Shown: positions 1-7,678 of the stretch, in pieces | Numbering within the stretch: the first letter of the stretch is position 1 | How the letters are laid out: each line of letters starts with the position of its first letter | DNA from: JBHHWH01 sp046756405 | GTDB lineage: Bacteria; Actinomycetota; Acidimicrobiia; Spongiisociales; ZC4RG35 | Direction of reading: 5' to 3' | Assembly (NCBI GenBank): GCA_046756405.1 | Contig: JBHHWH010000034.1 | Location: 1-24,145, forward strand | DNA: 24,145 bases | The notes under the pieces: generated by a model | The model's input: the letters and a program-made list of their open reading frames with translations, nothing else | What the model was told of the DNA's origin: nothing | The model's database searches: none | Translations under genes and position numbers: made by a program

Positions 1-131
1 CTCTCGACGCCGTCAGGGCGGGCTTTGAAGCCATCCTGCTCGCCGACGGCACCCGCCCCGTGAACCTGGCGATCGGAGACGGCGCGCGGGCGGTGGCGAC
101 GCTGGTAGCGGCCGGAGTCGAAGTCGAGTAA
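1..131 (+). CDS. pncA: nicotinamidase, C-terminal fragment (cut by window edge)
   Basis: Only the last 42 codons are present; the reading frame starts at base 3 and ends with TAA at 129-131. The visible residues (LDAVRAGFEAILLADGTRPV, then an Ala-rich helix and a GVEVE end) match the C-terminus of isochorismatase-fold nicotinamidases such as E. coli PncA, which has a similar LDA-x4-G...TDG-x-R-x-V pattern. Nicotinamidase deamidates nicotinamide to nicotinate. The adjacent convergent gene encodes nicotinate phosphoribosyltransferase, the next step of NAD salvage, which supports the call. The catalytic Asp/Lys/Cys lie outside the window, so another isochorismatase-like hydrolase cannot be excluded. 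Confidence 0.65.
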   Translation, partial: LDAVRAGFEAILLADGTRPVNLAIGDGARAVATLVAAGVEVE

Positions 132-141
132 GCCTCAGGCC

Positions 142-1683
142 TCACCGGAGGGCTTCGGCGACCAGCCGTGCCTTTAGCTCCTTCAAGCGAGGGGTGACGG
201 AAACGTGGTAGATGTGGGGATTGACCAGCCTCCGCACCCCGGGGTCGAGGCGCTCCAGATCGGCCTGACGGCGCCTTCTCAGCTCCTCGAGATCCGGGCT
301 GCCGTCCTGTCGCTTACCCTCGGCGAAGGCCGGCTCGAACAGCTCCTCTATCCCGGAGATCCCCTCGGCGAGCAGCGTCCGATGGGCGTCGGTGTGGGGA
401 TGGCGAAGCTCGACGGTTTCGCTCGATGAGGGGGGCTCGTCGATCGGCGCCACCAGGTCGGCGGTGGCCAGTCCCCGCTCGTCGTAGATCCTGTATAGCT
501 TCTTCTCCCCGGGCAAGGGGATCTTCACCGGATCCTCGGAGACTTTGATCGCCGGAACCCAGTCGTCGCCATCGGCGGTCACCGCCACCAACTTGTAGAC
601 GCCGCCCAGGGAAGGGTCTCCCTCTGAGGTGATCAGTCTCGTGCCGACACCGAACGTGAGCCGTCCGATCAGAGCCTCCGGTTCTACTCCGTAGCGGGGC
701 GCCTCGGCTTCGATCTGGGAGAGAATCTGCCAAATGGCCAACTCGTCGAGATCCGACGAGAGCACGATGGCCACATCCTCGAAGCCGGCGCCGTCGAGCA
801 TGAGAGCCGACTGGATGGCGAGATAGGCCAGGTCACCCGAATCGAGACGGATCCCCACCGGATGGTCGCCCCTGGCCCGCATCTCCTCGAAAACCCTGAT
901 CGCATTGGGCACTCCCGATTCCTCGACGTCGATGGTGTCCACCAACAGCACACACTCTTCGGGATAGAGGTAGGCGAAGCGACGGAAGGCTTCCAACTCT
1001 CCCAGCCCCAGTGCCTCGTAGACTTGGACCATCGAGTGGGCGTGGGTTCCCTTGGGGTCGAGCCCGACCGCCCGGGACAAGGCCACGTTGGAGGTGAAGT
1101 CGCAACCACCTATGAGCGCGGCGCGACCGCCGGCGTCTACACCCGCCTCGGGACCCCGTCTCATTCCGAATTCCAACACCATCCCGCCGCGGGCGGCTTC
1201 TTTGACCCGCGAGGCCTTGGTGGCGATAAGGGTCGGATAGTTGAGGCGGTTGAGAAGCGGGGTCTCCAGGATCTGGGCCATAGCCAGAGGCCCTCGCACC
1301 ACGGCTACGGGGGCGTTGGCATGGACTACCCGTCCTTCGGGTACCGCCTCCAATTCGATCGCGGAGAAGTCGCCCTGGCTGGCAAGCCAGGTCAGGAAGT
1401 CCTCGTCGAAGCGGGGCTCACCCGCACGGGTGCGCTGACTACGCAGATAGTCGAGCTCGTCGGGGCCGAAGCGAACCGACTCCATCCATTCCACGAGGGG
1501 CCCCAACCCGGCGAAGATGCAGTAGCCGGCCTGGTGGGTCCCGTAGTCGGGGTATTGACGGAAGAAGTAGTCGAACTGGGCGGTGCGTTCGGCCAGACCC
1601 TCCTTCCAGTAGAGCTGGGCCATGGTGAGCTGGTACTGGTCTGTGGCCAGAATGCCATCGTGGAGGTGCTTGTCGCGTGCCAT
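142..1683 (-). CDS. pncB: nicotinate phosphoribosyltransferase
   Basis: This 513-residue cytoplasmic enzyme makes nicotinate mononucleotide from nicotinate and PRPP (with ATP) in the Preiss-Handler NAD salvage pathway. The N-terminus has the family signature DQYQLTMAQLYWKEG. The centre has EFGMRRGPEAG, then GCDFTSN and GTHAHS, the region that carries the phosphorylatable His. LLVDTIDVEESG and GIRLDSGDLAYLA are the phosphate-binding barrel strands. Length fits the longer actinobacterial form. The ATG at 1683 opens the conserved N-terminus; a G-rich stretch precedes it but there is no good Shine-Dalgarno. It lies 35 bp downstream of the GH1 gene on the same strand, so it may be the last gene of that operon. 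It converges on the nicotinamidase fragment with a 10-bp gap. Confidence 0.95.
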   Translation of the reverse strand: MARDKHLHDGILATDQYQLTMAQLYWKEGLAERTAQFDYFFRQYPDYGTHQAGYCIFAGLGPLVEWMESVRFGPDELDYLRSQRTRAGEPRFDEDFLTWLASQGDFSAIELEAVPEGRVVHANAPVAVVRGPLAMAQILETPLLNRLNYPTLIATKASRVKEAARGGMVLEFGMRRGPEAGVDAGGRAALIGGCDFTSNVALSRAVGLDPKGTHAHSMVQVYEALGLGELEAFRRFAYLYPEECVLLVDTIDVEESGVPNAIRVFEEMRARGDHPVGIRLDSGDLAYLAIQSALMLDGAGFEDVAIVLSSDLDELAIWQILSQIEAEAPRYGVEPEALIGRLTFGVGTRLITSEGDPSLGGVYKLVAVTADGDDWVPAIKVSEDPVKIPLPGEKKLYRIYDERGLATADLVAPIDEPPSSSETVELRHPHTDAHRTLLAEGISGIEELFEPAFAEGKRQDGSPDLEELRRRRQADLERLDPGVRRLVNPHIYHVSVTPRLKELKARLVAEALR

Positions 1684-1718
1684 CAGTCGCCCCCATCATC
1701 CCAGACTGAGGAGCTTCA

Positions 1719-3080
1719 TCAGGAGCGGAAGCCGCTCATCGTTTCTCGCGCCCACCCCCGCTCAGCGATGCTGTCCCTATACCAGCCGAAGCTGGTCTTC
1801 GGAATCCGCGCCTGGGTTTCGGCGTCCACCCACACCAGGCCGAACCTCTGGTCGAAGCCGTGGGTCCATTCGACATTGTCCAGGAGAGTCCAGACGAAGT
1901 AGCCGTCGACGGGGACACCATCGGCAGCCGCTTCGGCAGCAGCCTCGATATGGGTACGCAGATATTCGATCCTCCGGGGGTCGTCGACCTCTCCTATCTC
2001 GGTTGGAGCATCCGAGAAGCTGGCCCCGTTCTCGGTGATCACGATCGAGGCCGGCCGGTAGGAGGCATGGATGCGACCGAGAAAGCTCCGAAGGCCCGCC
2101 GGGTCGATCAGCCATCCCATCTCGGTGAAAGCTGGGTCAGGAGCCCTCTCCGGTTCATCCTTCTCCTCAGCTCCAGCGTGCATGCGGACAGTCGTGTAGT
2201 AGTTGATGCCGACGAAGTCCAGGGGAGCTGCGATCGCTGCCATGTCGCCCGGCTGGATAAAGGACAGCTCCGGGTCGAGGTGTTCCCGCTGTATGAACTC
2301 CGCGAGCACGTCTTCGGGGTAGCCCCTTCCGAATACAGGATCGAAGAACCACCGGTTGCGGAAGCCGTCGAAGTATGCGGTGGCCTGAACATCCGCAGGG
2401 TCAGCGCTTGCAGGTACGGCCGGGCGACAATCGAGGGCGATACCCACCTGAGAACCCTCTGACCTCCCCCGAAGGGCCTCGACCGCCAAACCGTGCGATA
2501 AGAGCATGTGGTGGCCAGCCCTCACCGCTGCCTCCCAGTCCCGTACGCCGGGAGCATGAACACCGAACAGGTAGCCGAGGTATGAGGCCACCCAGGGCTC
2601 GTTGTGGGTGATCCACCGTTGCACCCGATCGCCGAGGTGGTCGGCCAGGGTCACCGCGTAGGCCACGAAGGCGTCCACGGTCTCCCGGCGCGGCCAGCCG
2701 CCTCTGTCTTGAAGGGACTGAGGTAGGTCCCAGTGGTAGAGCGTGAGCCACGGTTCGATCCCCCGCTCCAACAAGCCGTCGACAAGCGCCTCGTAGAAAC
2801 GCAGTCCGGCGGGATTCGGTTCTCCGTCCCCATTGGGGAACATGCGAGTCCAGGCCACCGAGAAGCGGTAGGCGCCCACGCCCAGCGCTGCCAGGAGATC
2901 GAGGTCCTCTTGCCACCGGTGGTAGTGGTCGCAGGCGACGTTCCCAGCGAGAGGCGCCAGACCGCGGTCGGTGAAACGATCCCATATGGAGTCCCCCTTG
3001 GCGTCCTCTCCACGCCCCCCTTCGATCTGGTAGGCGGAGGTAGCGACGCCCCAGGTGAAACCGCGATGGTCGGCGGGCAC
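1719..3080 (-). CDS. GH1 family beta-glucosidase
   Basis: A cytoplasmic glycoside hydrolase of family 1 that retains stereochemistry and releases terminal beta-linked glucose (or galactose) from short oligosaccharides. Family signatures are FTWGVATSAYQIEGG at the N-terminus, THNEPW with the acid/base Glu, and ITENGASF with the nucleophile Glu, followed by DGYFVWTLLDNVEW near the C-terminus. The open frame reaches back to an ATG at 3215, but that adds 45 low-complexity residues and overlaps the upstream ATPase gene by 119 bp. The GTG at 3080 gives 453 residues beginning just before the conserved core, the usual family length, 16 bp after the ATPase stop. No Shine-Dalgarno precedes it, so the start is uncertain. 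It follows the ATPase and GH13 genes in a minus-strand operon, suggesting imported beta-glucosides are also cleaved. Confidence 0.92.
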   Translation of the reverse strand: MPADHRGFTWGVATSAYQIEGGRGEDAKGDSIWDRFTDRGLAPLAGNVACDHYHRWQEDLDLLAALGVGAYRFSVAWTRMFPNGDGEPNPAGLRFYEALVDGLLERGIEPWLTLYHWDLPQSLQDRGGWPRRETVDAFVAYAVTLADHLGDRVQRWITHNEPWVASYLGYLFGVHAPGVRDWEAAVRAGHHMLLSHGLAVEALRGRSEGSQVGIALDCRPAVPASADPADVQATAYFDGFRNRWFFDPVFGRGYPEDVLAEFIQREHLDPELSFIQPGDMAAIAAPLDFVGINYYTTVRMHAGAEEKDEPERAPDPAFTEMGWLIDPAGLRSFLGRIHASYRPASIVITENGASFSDAPTEIGEVDDPRRIEYLRTHIEAAAEAAADGVPVDGYFVWTLLDNVEWTHGFDQRFGLVWVDAETQARIPKTSFGWYRDSIAERGWARETMSGFRS

Positions 3081-3096
3081 GGGGGGTTGGTGCGGG

Positions 3097-4326
3097 CTAG
3101 GCAGTCCCGACAGCCTGCCTGGTTCCGATGCGCTCCCCGGTAGAAGGGTCGAAGAAGTGGAGCTTCGACGTGTCGGCCACCAACTCGATGACGTCTCCGT
3201 GTCTGGCAGGGACATCGGGGCTGATTCGGGCGATGAAGCTGGTCGTCGTACCCAACGCGGAGGAGTCCTGTCCGGTGTCGGCGAGCAGCTCCTCTATCTC
3301 GGGCGTGACCACCGGCCGCTGCTGCACATCGAAGTGGACAAACGTGTCCGCCCCCAGCATCTCCGTCACCTCGACCTGAGCGGTCATGATTCTCCCTTCG
3401 GAGGGACCAGCCGCCGCTCCTGCCGCTTCGAAGTCGGTGGGACGGATACCGATCACCAACTCCTCATTCATACGCCGTTCGATCCCCGGATGGCGGTCAA
3501 GTGCCTCTCCCGGAACATGGAGTCGGGTCCCGGGGAACACAGCGTATACGCGATCGCCTTCGGCCTCGAGACGCCCGTAGACCAGATTCATAGCCGGGCT
3601 ACCGATGAAGCCAGCGACGAACAGGTTGTTCGGCTCGTTGAACAGTTCCGTAGGCGCTCCCACCTGCTGAAGGTTGTAGGGCCGCTGGTCGGAGACGGCT
3701 CGGAGTACTGCAACCCGGTCTCCGAGCGTCATCGCCTCCACCTGATCGTGAGTGACGTAGACGGTGGTGGTCTGAAGCCGGGCGTGGAGCCGCTCCAATT
3801 CGGCTCGCATCTGCACCCGGAGCTTGGCGTCCAGATTCGACAACGGCTCGTCCATCAGGAAAGCCGCGGGTTCACGGACGATCGCCCTACCCATGGCGAC
3901 ACGCTGTCGCTGACCACCGGAGAGCGCTCGGGGTTTGCGGTGAAGCAGGTCTCTGATTTCGAGGATCTCCGCGGCCTCGGTGACCCTGCGGTCTATCTCA
4001 TCCTTTTTGAACTTCCGCAGCCTCAACCCGAAGGCCATGTTCTCGTAGACGCTCATGTGGGGATATAGGGCATAGTTCTGAAAAACCATGGCGATATCAC
4101 GGTCCTTCGCAGGGACATCGTTGACTACGCGATCACCTATCCGCATCACACCTTCGGTAATCTCCTCCAGGCCGGCGATCATCCGCAACACGGTGGACTT
4201 GCCGCATCCTGAGGGACCGACGAGGACGAGGAACTCACCGTCGTCTATCTCTAGGTCGAGACCGCCAACGGCTCGGGTCCCGTCGCTGTAGACCTTGCCC
4301 AGTCCTCCCATCTCAATCCGAGCCAT
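3097..4326 (-). CDS. sugar ABC transporter ATP-binding protein (UgpC/MsmK/AglK type)
   Basis: The ATPase that powers sugar import on the cytoplasmic face of the permeases. In order: Walker A GPSGCGKST (about residues 36-44), Q-loop region NYALYPHMSV, ABC signature LSGGQRQRVAMGRAIV, Walker B FLMDEPLSNLDAKLR, and H-loop VTHDQVEAM. A C-terminal OB/TOBE regulatory domain follows, with the family motif NLFVAGFIGSPAMN at its start. The frame opens at ATG 4332, but the ATG at 4326 has an AGGA five bases upstream and is preferred (409 residues). It lies between the GH13 gene (about 70 bp upstream) and the GH1 gene. The matching binding protein and permeases are on the opposite strand across the divergent region at 6023-6158, so this is very likely their ATPase, although such ATPases often serve several transporters. 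Confidence 0.93.
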   Translation of the reverse strand: MARIEMGGLGKVYSDGTRAVGGLDLEIDDGEFLVLVGPSGCGKSTVLRMIAGLEEITEGVMRIGDRVVNDVPAKDRDIAMVFQNYALYPHMSVYENMAFGLRLRKFKKDEIDRRVTEAAEILEIRDLLHRKPRALSGGQRQRVAMGRAIVREPAAFLMDEPLSNLDAKLRVQMRAELERLHARLQTTTVYVTHDQVEAMTLGDRVAVLRAVSDQRPYNLQQVGAPTELFNEPNNLFVAGFIGSPAMNLVYGRLEAEGDRVYAVFPGTRLHVPGEALDRHPGIERRMNEELVIGIRPTDFEAAGAAAGPSEGRIMTAQVEVTEMLGADTFVHFDVQQRPVVTPEIEELLADTGQDSSALGTTTSFIARISPDVPARHGDVIELVADTSKLHFFDPSTGERIGTRQAVGTA

Positions 4327-4396
4327 CTCCATCCTTCCCGAAGTCGCTCAAGTGGCGATGAAACTAGCGCGCCGAAAGCCCGGTCGCAGCCGACGG

Positions 4397-6022
4397 TCAG
4401 TCATGGGTGACCACAACACCTTCCCGAGCCGAAAGCGTGAGCCCCCCTCGAAAGACGTGGGATCTCTCCGGATCAGCGGATGACAGCGCCACCTTCCCCG
4501 AGCGGACCGCTACCTGAGCGGGCTCATCGGACATGTTCAGGGCCACGGTCACCGTCTCCTGGTCTGCCTCTCTGCGGTAGACGAGAACTGTGTCGTTCGA
4601 CGCCGGATGCGTCAGATAGGACCCACGGCGGAGGGCAACGGAGCTTCTCCGGAGAGCGAGCAGGCGCCGATAGAGGTTCAACATTGAGCCAGCGTCGGCC
4701 AGTTCGGCTTCTACGTTCTTGGCTGCGTAGTCGGGCGCCACGGGAAGCCACGGCTCCGCCTGGCTGAATCCGGCGACCTTCGAGGCGTTCCACTGCATCG
4801 GCGTCCGGGCTCCGTCCCGGCTCAGATACGACACGTTGGCTCCCCAGGGATCCCGGGCGTGCTCGGATGGTATCTCCACTTCGGTCATGCCCAGCTCATC
4901 TCCGTAGTAGAGGAACGGGGTTCCCCTCATGGTTAGGAGCAGTACGGCCGCCAGCCGGGCGTTCTCCTCTCCGAGTCGCGTGGCCAACCGGATTTCGTCA
5001 TGGTTGCCCAATGTCCAGTTCGTCCAGGCCCCCACCGGAATATTCCACAACACCTTCTCGATGGTGGCCCGCACGTGGACGGCATCCCATGGGGAGGCCA
5101 TCAAATGGAAGTTGAAGGGCATGTGCATCTCGTCCTGGGACTCCCCGTAGTAGGAGGACCATTCCGGCAGGTCGAAGATGTGAACCTCTCCTACGGTCAC
5201 CGGCGCCTGGGAATACGAGTCGACGAGTTTGCGCAAGGCTCGGTACACGTCGTGAATGTCTGGATGGCCGTAGTCGTAGAGATGAATGGACTGGTCGTAC
5301 TCCCCCATGTCCTTCCACGGACGCGGGTGGTCGGGGGGTGCAGGAGGGTTGTCCCGCCCCATGGGATCTTTCATCATCTGATGGGCGGCGTCGATGCGGA
5401 ACCCGTCGACACCCCGATCCAGCCAAAAGCGGGCCACCACCATCATCGCCTCCACCACCTCGTCGTTTCTCCAGTTGAGGTCGGGCTGGCTGGGAAGAAA
5501 AGTGTGGCGGTAGTACTGGCCGGTAGCCTCGTCGAAGGTCCAGGCGGGGCCGCCGAACACGCTCACCCAATTGTTGGGTGGTGAGCCGTCGGGTTTGGGA
5601 TCTCGCCAGACGTACCAGTCACGCTTCGGGTTGGTGCGGGTCGAGCGCGACTCGATGAACCACGGGTGTTCGTCGGAGGTGTGGTTGGGGATGTAGTCGA
5701 AGATGACCTTCATACCCCGGGCGTGGGCTTGGTGGATCAACTCCTCCGCGGTGGCTAGGTCTCCGAACAGCGGGTCGACGTCGGTGTGGTCGGAGATGTC
5801 ATATCCCCAGTCGCGCAGGGGGCTCCTGTAGAAGGGCGAGATCCAGAGGGCGTCGACACCCAGAGTCGACGATAGGTAGTCCAACTTGCTGATGATCCCC
5901 CTCAGGTCTCCGAAGCCGTCGTCGTTGCTGTCGAGAAAGCTGAGCGGGTATATCTGGTAGAAGGCAGCGTCGCGCCACCAGTCCGATCGAGGTGTCGGGT
6001 AGGAAACCATGGTCGGCCACAT
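4397..6022 (-). CDS. GH13 alpha-glucosidase (oligo-1,6-glucosidase/AglA type)
   Basis: A 541-residue cytoplasmic alpha-amylase-family enzyme that hydrolyses alpha-glucosidic bonds of small sugars. The four GH13 conserved regions are visible: DYIPNHTSDEHPWF (region I), DGFRIDAAHQMMKD with the nucleophile Asp (II), TVGEVHIF with the acid/base Glu (III) and LGNHDEIR with the transition-state Asp (IV). The N-terminus (WWRDAAFYQIYPLSFLDSN) and size match the alpha-glucosidase/oligo-1,6-glucosidase subgroup. The ATG at 6022 has GGAG nine bases upstream; an in-frame ATG at 6010 is the alternative. It is the first gene of the minus-strand operon and is divergent from the sugar-binding lipoprotein gene, as in agl-type alpha-glucoside loci. 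Exact substrate (sucrose, maltose, trehalose, isomaltose) cannot be read from sequence; a fructokinase-like gene nearby makes sucrose plausible. Confidence 0.92.
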   Translation of the reverse strand: MWPTMVSYPTPRSDWWRDAAFYQIYPLSFLDSNDDGFGDLRGIISKLDYLSSTLGVDALWISPFYRSPLRDWGYDISDHTDVDPLFGDLATAEELIHQAHARGMKVIFDYIPNHTSDEHPWFIESRSTRTNPKRDWYVWRDPKPDGSPPNNWVSVFGGPAWTFDEATGQYYRHTFLPSQPDLNWRNDEVVEAMMVVARFWLDRGVDGFRIDAAHQMMKDPMGRDNPPAPPDHPRPWKDMGEYDQSIHLYDYGHPDIHDVYRALRKLVDSYSQAPVTVGEVHIFDLPEWSSYYGESQDEMHMPFNFHLMASPWDAVHVRATIEKVLWNIPVGAWTNWTLGNHDEIRLATRLGEENARLAAVLLLTMRGTPFLYYGDELGMTEVEIPSEHARDPWGANVSYLSRDGARTPMQWNASKVAGFSQAEPWLPVAPDYAAKNVEAELADAGSMLNLYRRLLALRRSSVALRRGSYLTHPASNDTVLVYRREADQETVTVALNMSDEPAQVAVRSGKVALSSADPERSHVFRGGLTLSAREGVVVTHD

Positions 6023-6158
6023 TAGAGGCCGCTCCGGCTATTGACTTCATGTTCGAAAAGTCTTCGGTAGGGTTCTCTGCACCTTCCCGGTGGGACGTGC
6101 CACCAGCACGACACCCACCTCGAGACAGGTAACCACGAGGCAACTAGAGAGGAATCGA
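6023..6158. promoter_or_regulatory. divergent promoter region between GH13 operon and sugar uptake operon
   Basis: This 136-bp gap lies between two divergent sugar genes and must hold promoters for both. A TTGACT hexamer at 6041-6046 could be a -35 for the plus-strand genes, but no good -10 lies at the right distance. An inverted repeat CGTGC-CACCA-GCACG at 6096-6110 is a plausible repressor operator or small hairpin in the leader. A good ribosome-binding site (GAGAGGA) precedes ATG 6159. No regulator gene of the LacI, ROK or AraC type lies in the window, so the factor acting here is unknown. Confidence 0.4.
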
Positions 6159-7574
6159 ATGAGGAAGACAAGACGACCCAGATGGATCTGGATTGTCGCC
6201 ATGCTGTCAGCCCTGGCGCTGGTCACCGCGGCCTGCGCCCAGGCCGAGGACGGCGGGGCGACCACGACCCAGGCGCCAACACCGGCCCCGACGCAGGGAG
6301 GCGGCGGTGACACCGGTGACGCCGGTGACGCCGAGGAGCCCGCGGACGCAGGTGACAGCCTCGCCGGCACAACGGTCACCATCTTCGGCCCAGAGAGCTC
6401 AGATGAAGAGGCGGGCTCCTTCCAGGACGCCCTCGACGTCTTCGCCGAGAGGACGGGGATCAACGTCGAGTACACCGGCGCCCGGGACTTCTCCGATCAG
6501 ATCAACGCCCAGGCCGCGGGTGGAAACCCGCCCGACATCGCCATCATCCCCCAGCCGGGCAAGGTGGCTGACTTCGCCCGTCAAGGGTTCATCCTTCCCC
6601 TCCCCGACGACGTCGTGGAGGTGCTAGAGGCGAACTGGGACCCGGCGTGGGTTTCGTTCGGCAACGTTGACGGCACCCAGTACGGAGTGATGAACAAGTC
6701 TGACATCAAGTCGCTGGTCTGGTACAACGTCGCCGAGTTTGAGGCTGGTGGTTACGAGGTTCCCCAGACCTGGGACGATCTCAAGGCCCTGACTGACCAG
6801 ATGGTCGCCGACGGCAAGACCCCGTGGTGTGTGGGCATCGAGTCCGGTCCCGCCACCGGCTGGCCCTTCACCGACTGGGTGGAGGACCTGATGCTCCGGT
6901 TCTACAGTGCCGACGTCTACGACCAGTGGGTCAACCACGAGATCCCCTTCAACGACGACCGCGTCGTGGCGATCTTCGAAGAAGTGGCCAGCGTTTGGAA
7001 CACCCCGGGAGCGGTGTACGCCGCCGGTGGCTCCATAGCTGCCACCCCCTTCGGTGACAACGGTCAGCCCCTGGCTGAAGGGCTCTGCCTGATGCACCGC
7101 CAGGCCTCGTTCTTCTCGGCGTTCCTTCCCGAAGGCACACCGACCGGCCCCGAAGGGGTGGTCAACGTGTTCTTCTTCCCGCCGGGCCCGAACGGCACCC
7201 GGCCGGTCCTCGGTGGAGGAACGGTTCCCGTCGCCTTCAGGGACGCCCCTGAGGTCTGGGAAGTGATGAAGTACCTGGCCAGCGCGGAGTACGCCAACGT
7301 TCGAGCTGTTGCTCAGAGCGAGCGAAAGGGTGGCGCCCTGTCCGGGTTCCTCTCGGCCAACAAGAACGTCGACCTGTCCAACTGGCTACCCCTCGAGCAG
7401 AGCATGATCCAGATCATGCAGACCGCCGAGATCCTGCGTTTCGACGGTTCTGACCTGATGCCCGCCGCTGTAGGTGCGGGAACCTTCTGGACCGAAGGGA
7501 CCAGTTTCGTCAACGGCGAGAAGACAGCCCAAGAGGCTGCAGATGCGATCGAGGCTTCCTGGCCTTCGTCGTAA
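6159..7574 (+). CDS. sugar ABC transporter substrate-binding lipoprotein (family 1, alpha-glucoside type)
   Basis: A secreted lipid-anchored receptor that captures sugars outside the membrane and delivers them to the permeases downstream. ATG 6159 is chosen because GAGAGGA lies just upstream and it starts a typical signal peptide: MRKTRRPR, then a hydrophobic stretch to VTAAC, where Cys26 would be the lipidated residue. The -3 position is Thr, which departs slightly from the usual lipobox. Residues about 27-65 form a Thr/Pro/Gly/Asp-rich linker. The folded part has features of family 1 solute-binding proteins (DALDVFAERTGINVEY, NPPDIAIIPQPG, SLVWYNVAEFE). Length from this start is 471 residues. 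It is followed by a strong hairpin and then two permease genes. Confidence 0.92.
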   Translation: MRKTRRPRWIWIVAMLSALALVTAACAQAEDGGATTTQAPTPAPTQGGGGDTGDAGDAEEPADAGDSLAGTTVTIFGPESSDEEAGSFQDALDVFAERTGINVEYTGARDFSDQINAQAAGGNPPDIAIIPQPGKVADFARQGFILPLPDDVVEVLEANWDPAWVSFGNVDGTQYGVMNKSDIKSLVWYNVAEFEAGGYEVPQTWDDLKALTDQMVADGKTPWCVGIESGPATGWPFTDWVEDLMLRFYSADVYDQWVNHEIPFNDDRVVAIFEEVASVWNTPGAVYAAGGSIAATPFGDNGQPLAEGLCLMHRQASFFSAFLPEGTPTGPEGVVNVFFFPPGPNGTRPVLGGGTVPVAFRDAPEVWEVMKYLASAEYANVRAVAQSERKGGALSGFLSANKNVDLSNWLPLEQSMIQIMQTAEILRFDGSDLMPAAVGAGTFWTEGTSFVNGEKTAQEAADAIEASWPSS

Positions 7575-7597
7575 CTAGCAACTGAGCTGACTAACTA

Positions 7598-7636
7598 AAC
7601 ACAGGACCGGCCCACCAAGTGGGCCGGTCCTGTGTT
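7598..7636. terminator. perfect 18-bp hairpin between binding-protein and permease genes
   Basis: Bases 7598-7615 (AACACAGGACCGGCCCAC) are exactly complementary to 7619-7636, with the 3-nt loop CAA. No T tract follows, and the next gene is on the same strand 43 bp away. It lies just after the binding-protein stop codon (7572-7574). In other binding-protein-dependent uptake operons, such as malE-malF, hairpins at this position protect or attenuate the message so that the binding protein is made in excess. I infer the same role; a leaky intrinsic or Rho-assisted terminator is the alternative. Confidence 0.8.
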
Positions 7637-7678
7637 ACTTTGCCTCGAACCCGGGAAGACTGACCGAGGCATATCAGG

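Noticed and set aside
862..1902. 346-codon plus-strand frame opposite pncB
   Set aside because: It is a high-GC antisense shadow of the well-supported pncB gene, with no family resemblance and no ribosome-binding site.
4397..6022. Trehalose synthase or alpha-amylase
   Set aside because: There is no maltokinase fusion or signal peptide; length and the region I-IV motifs fit the oligo-1,6-glucosidase/alpha-glucosidase group.
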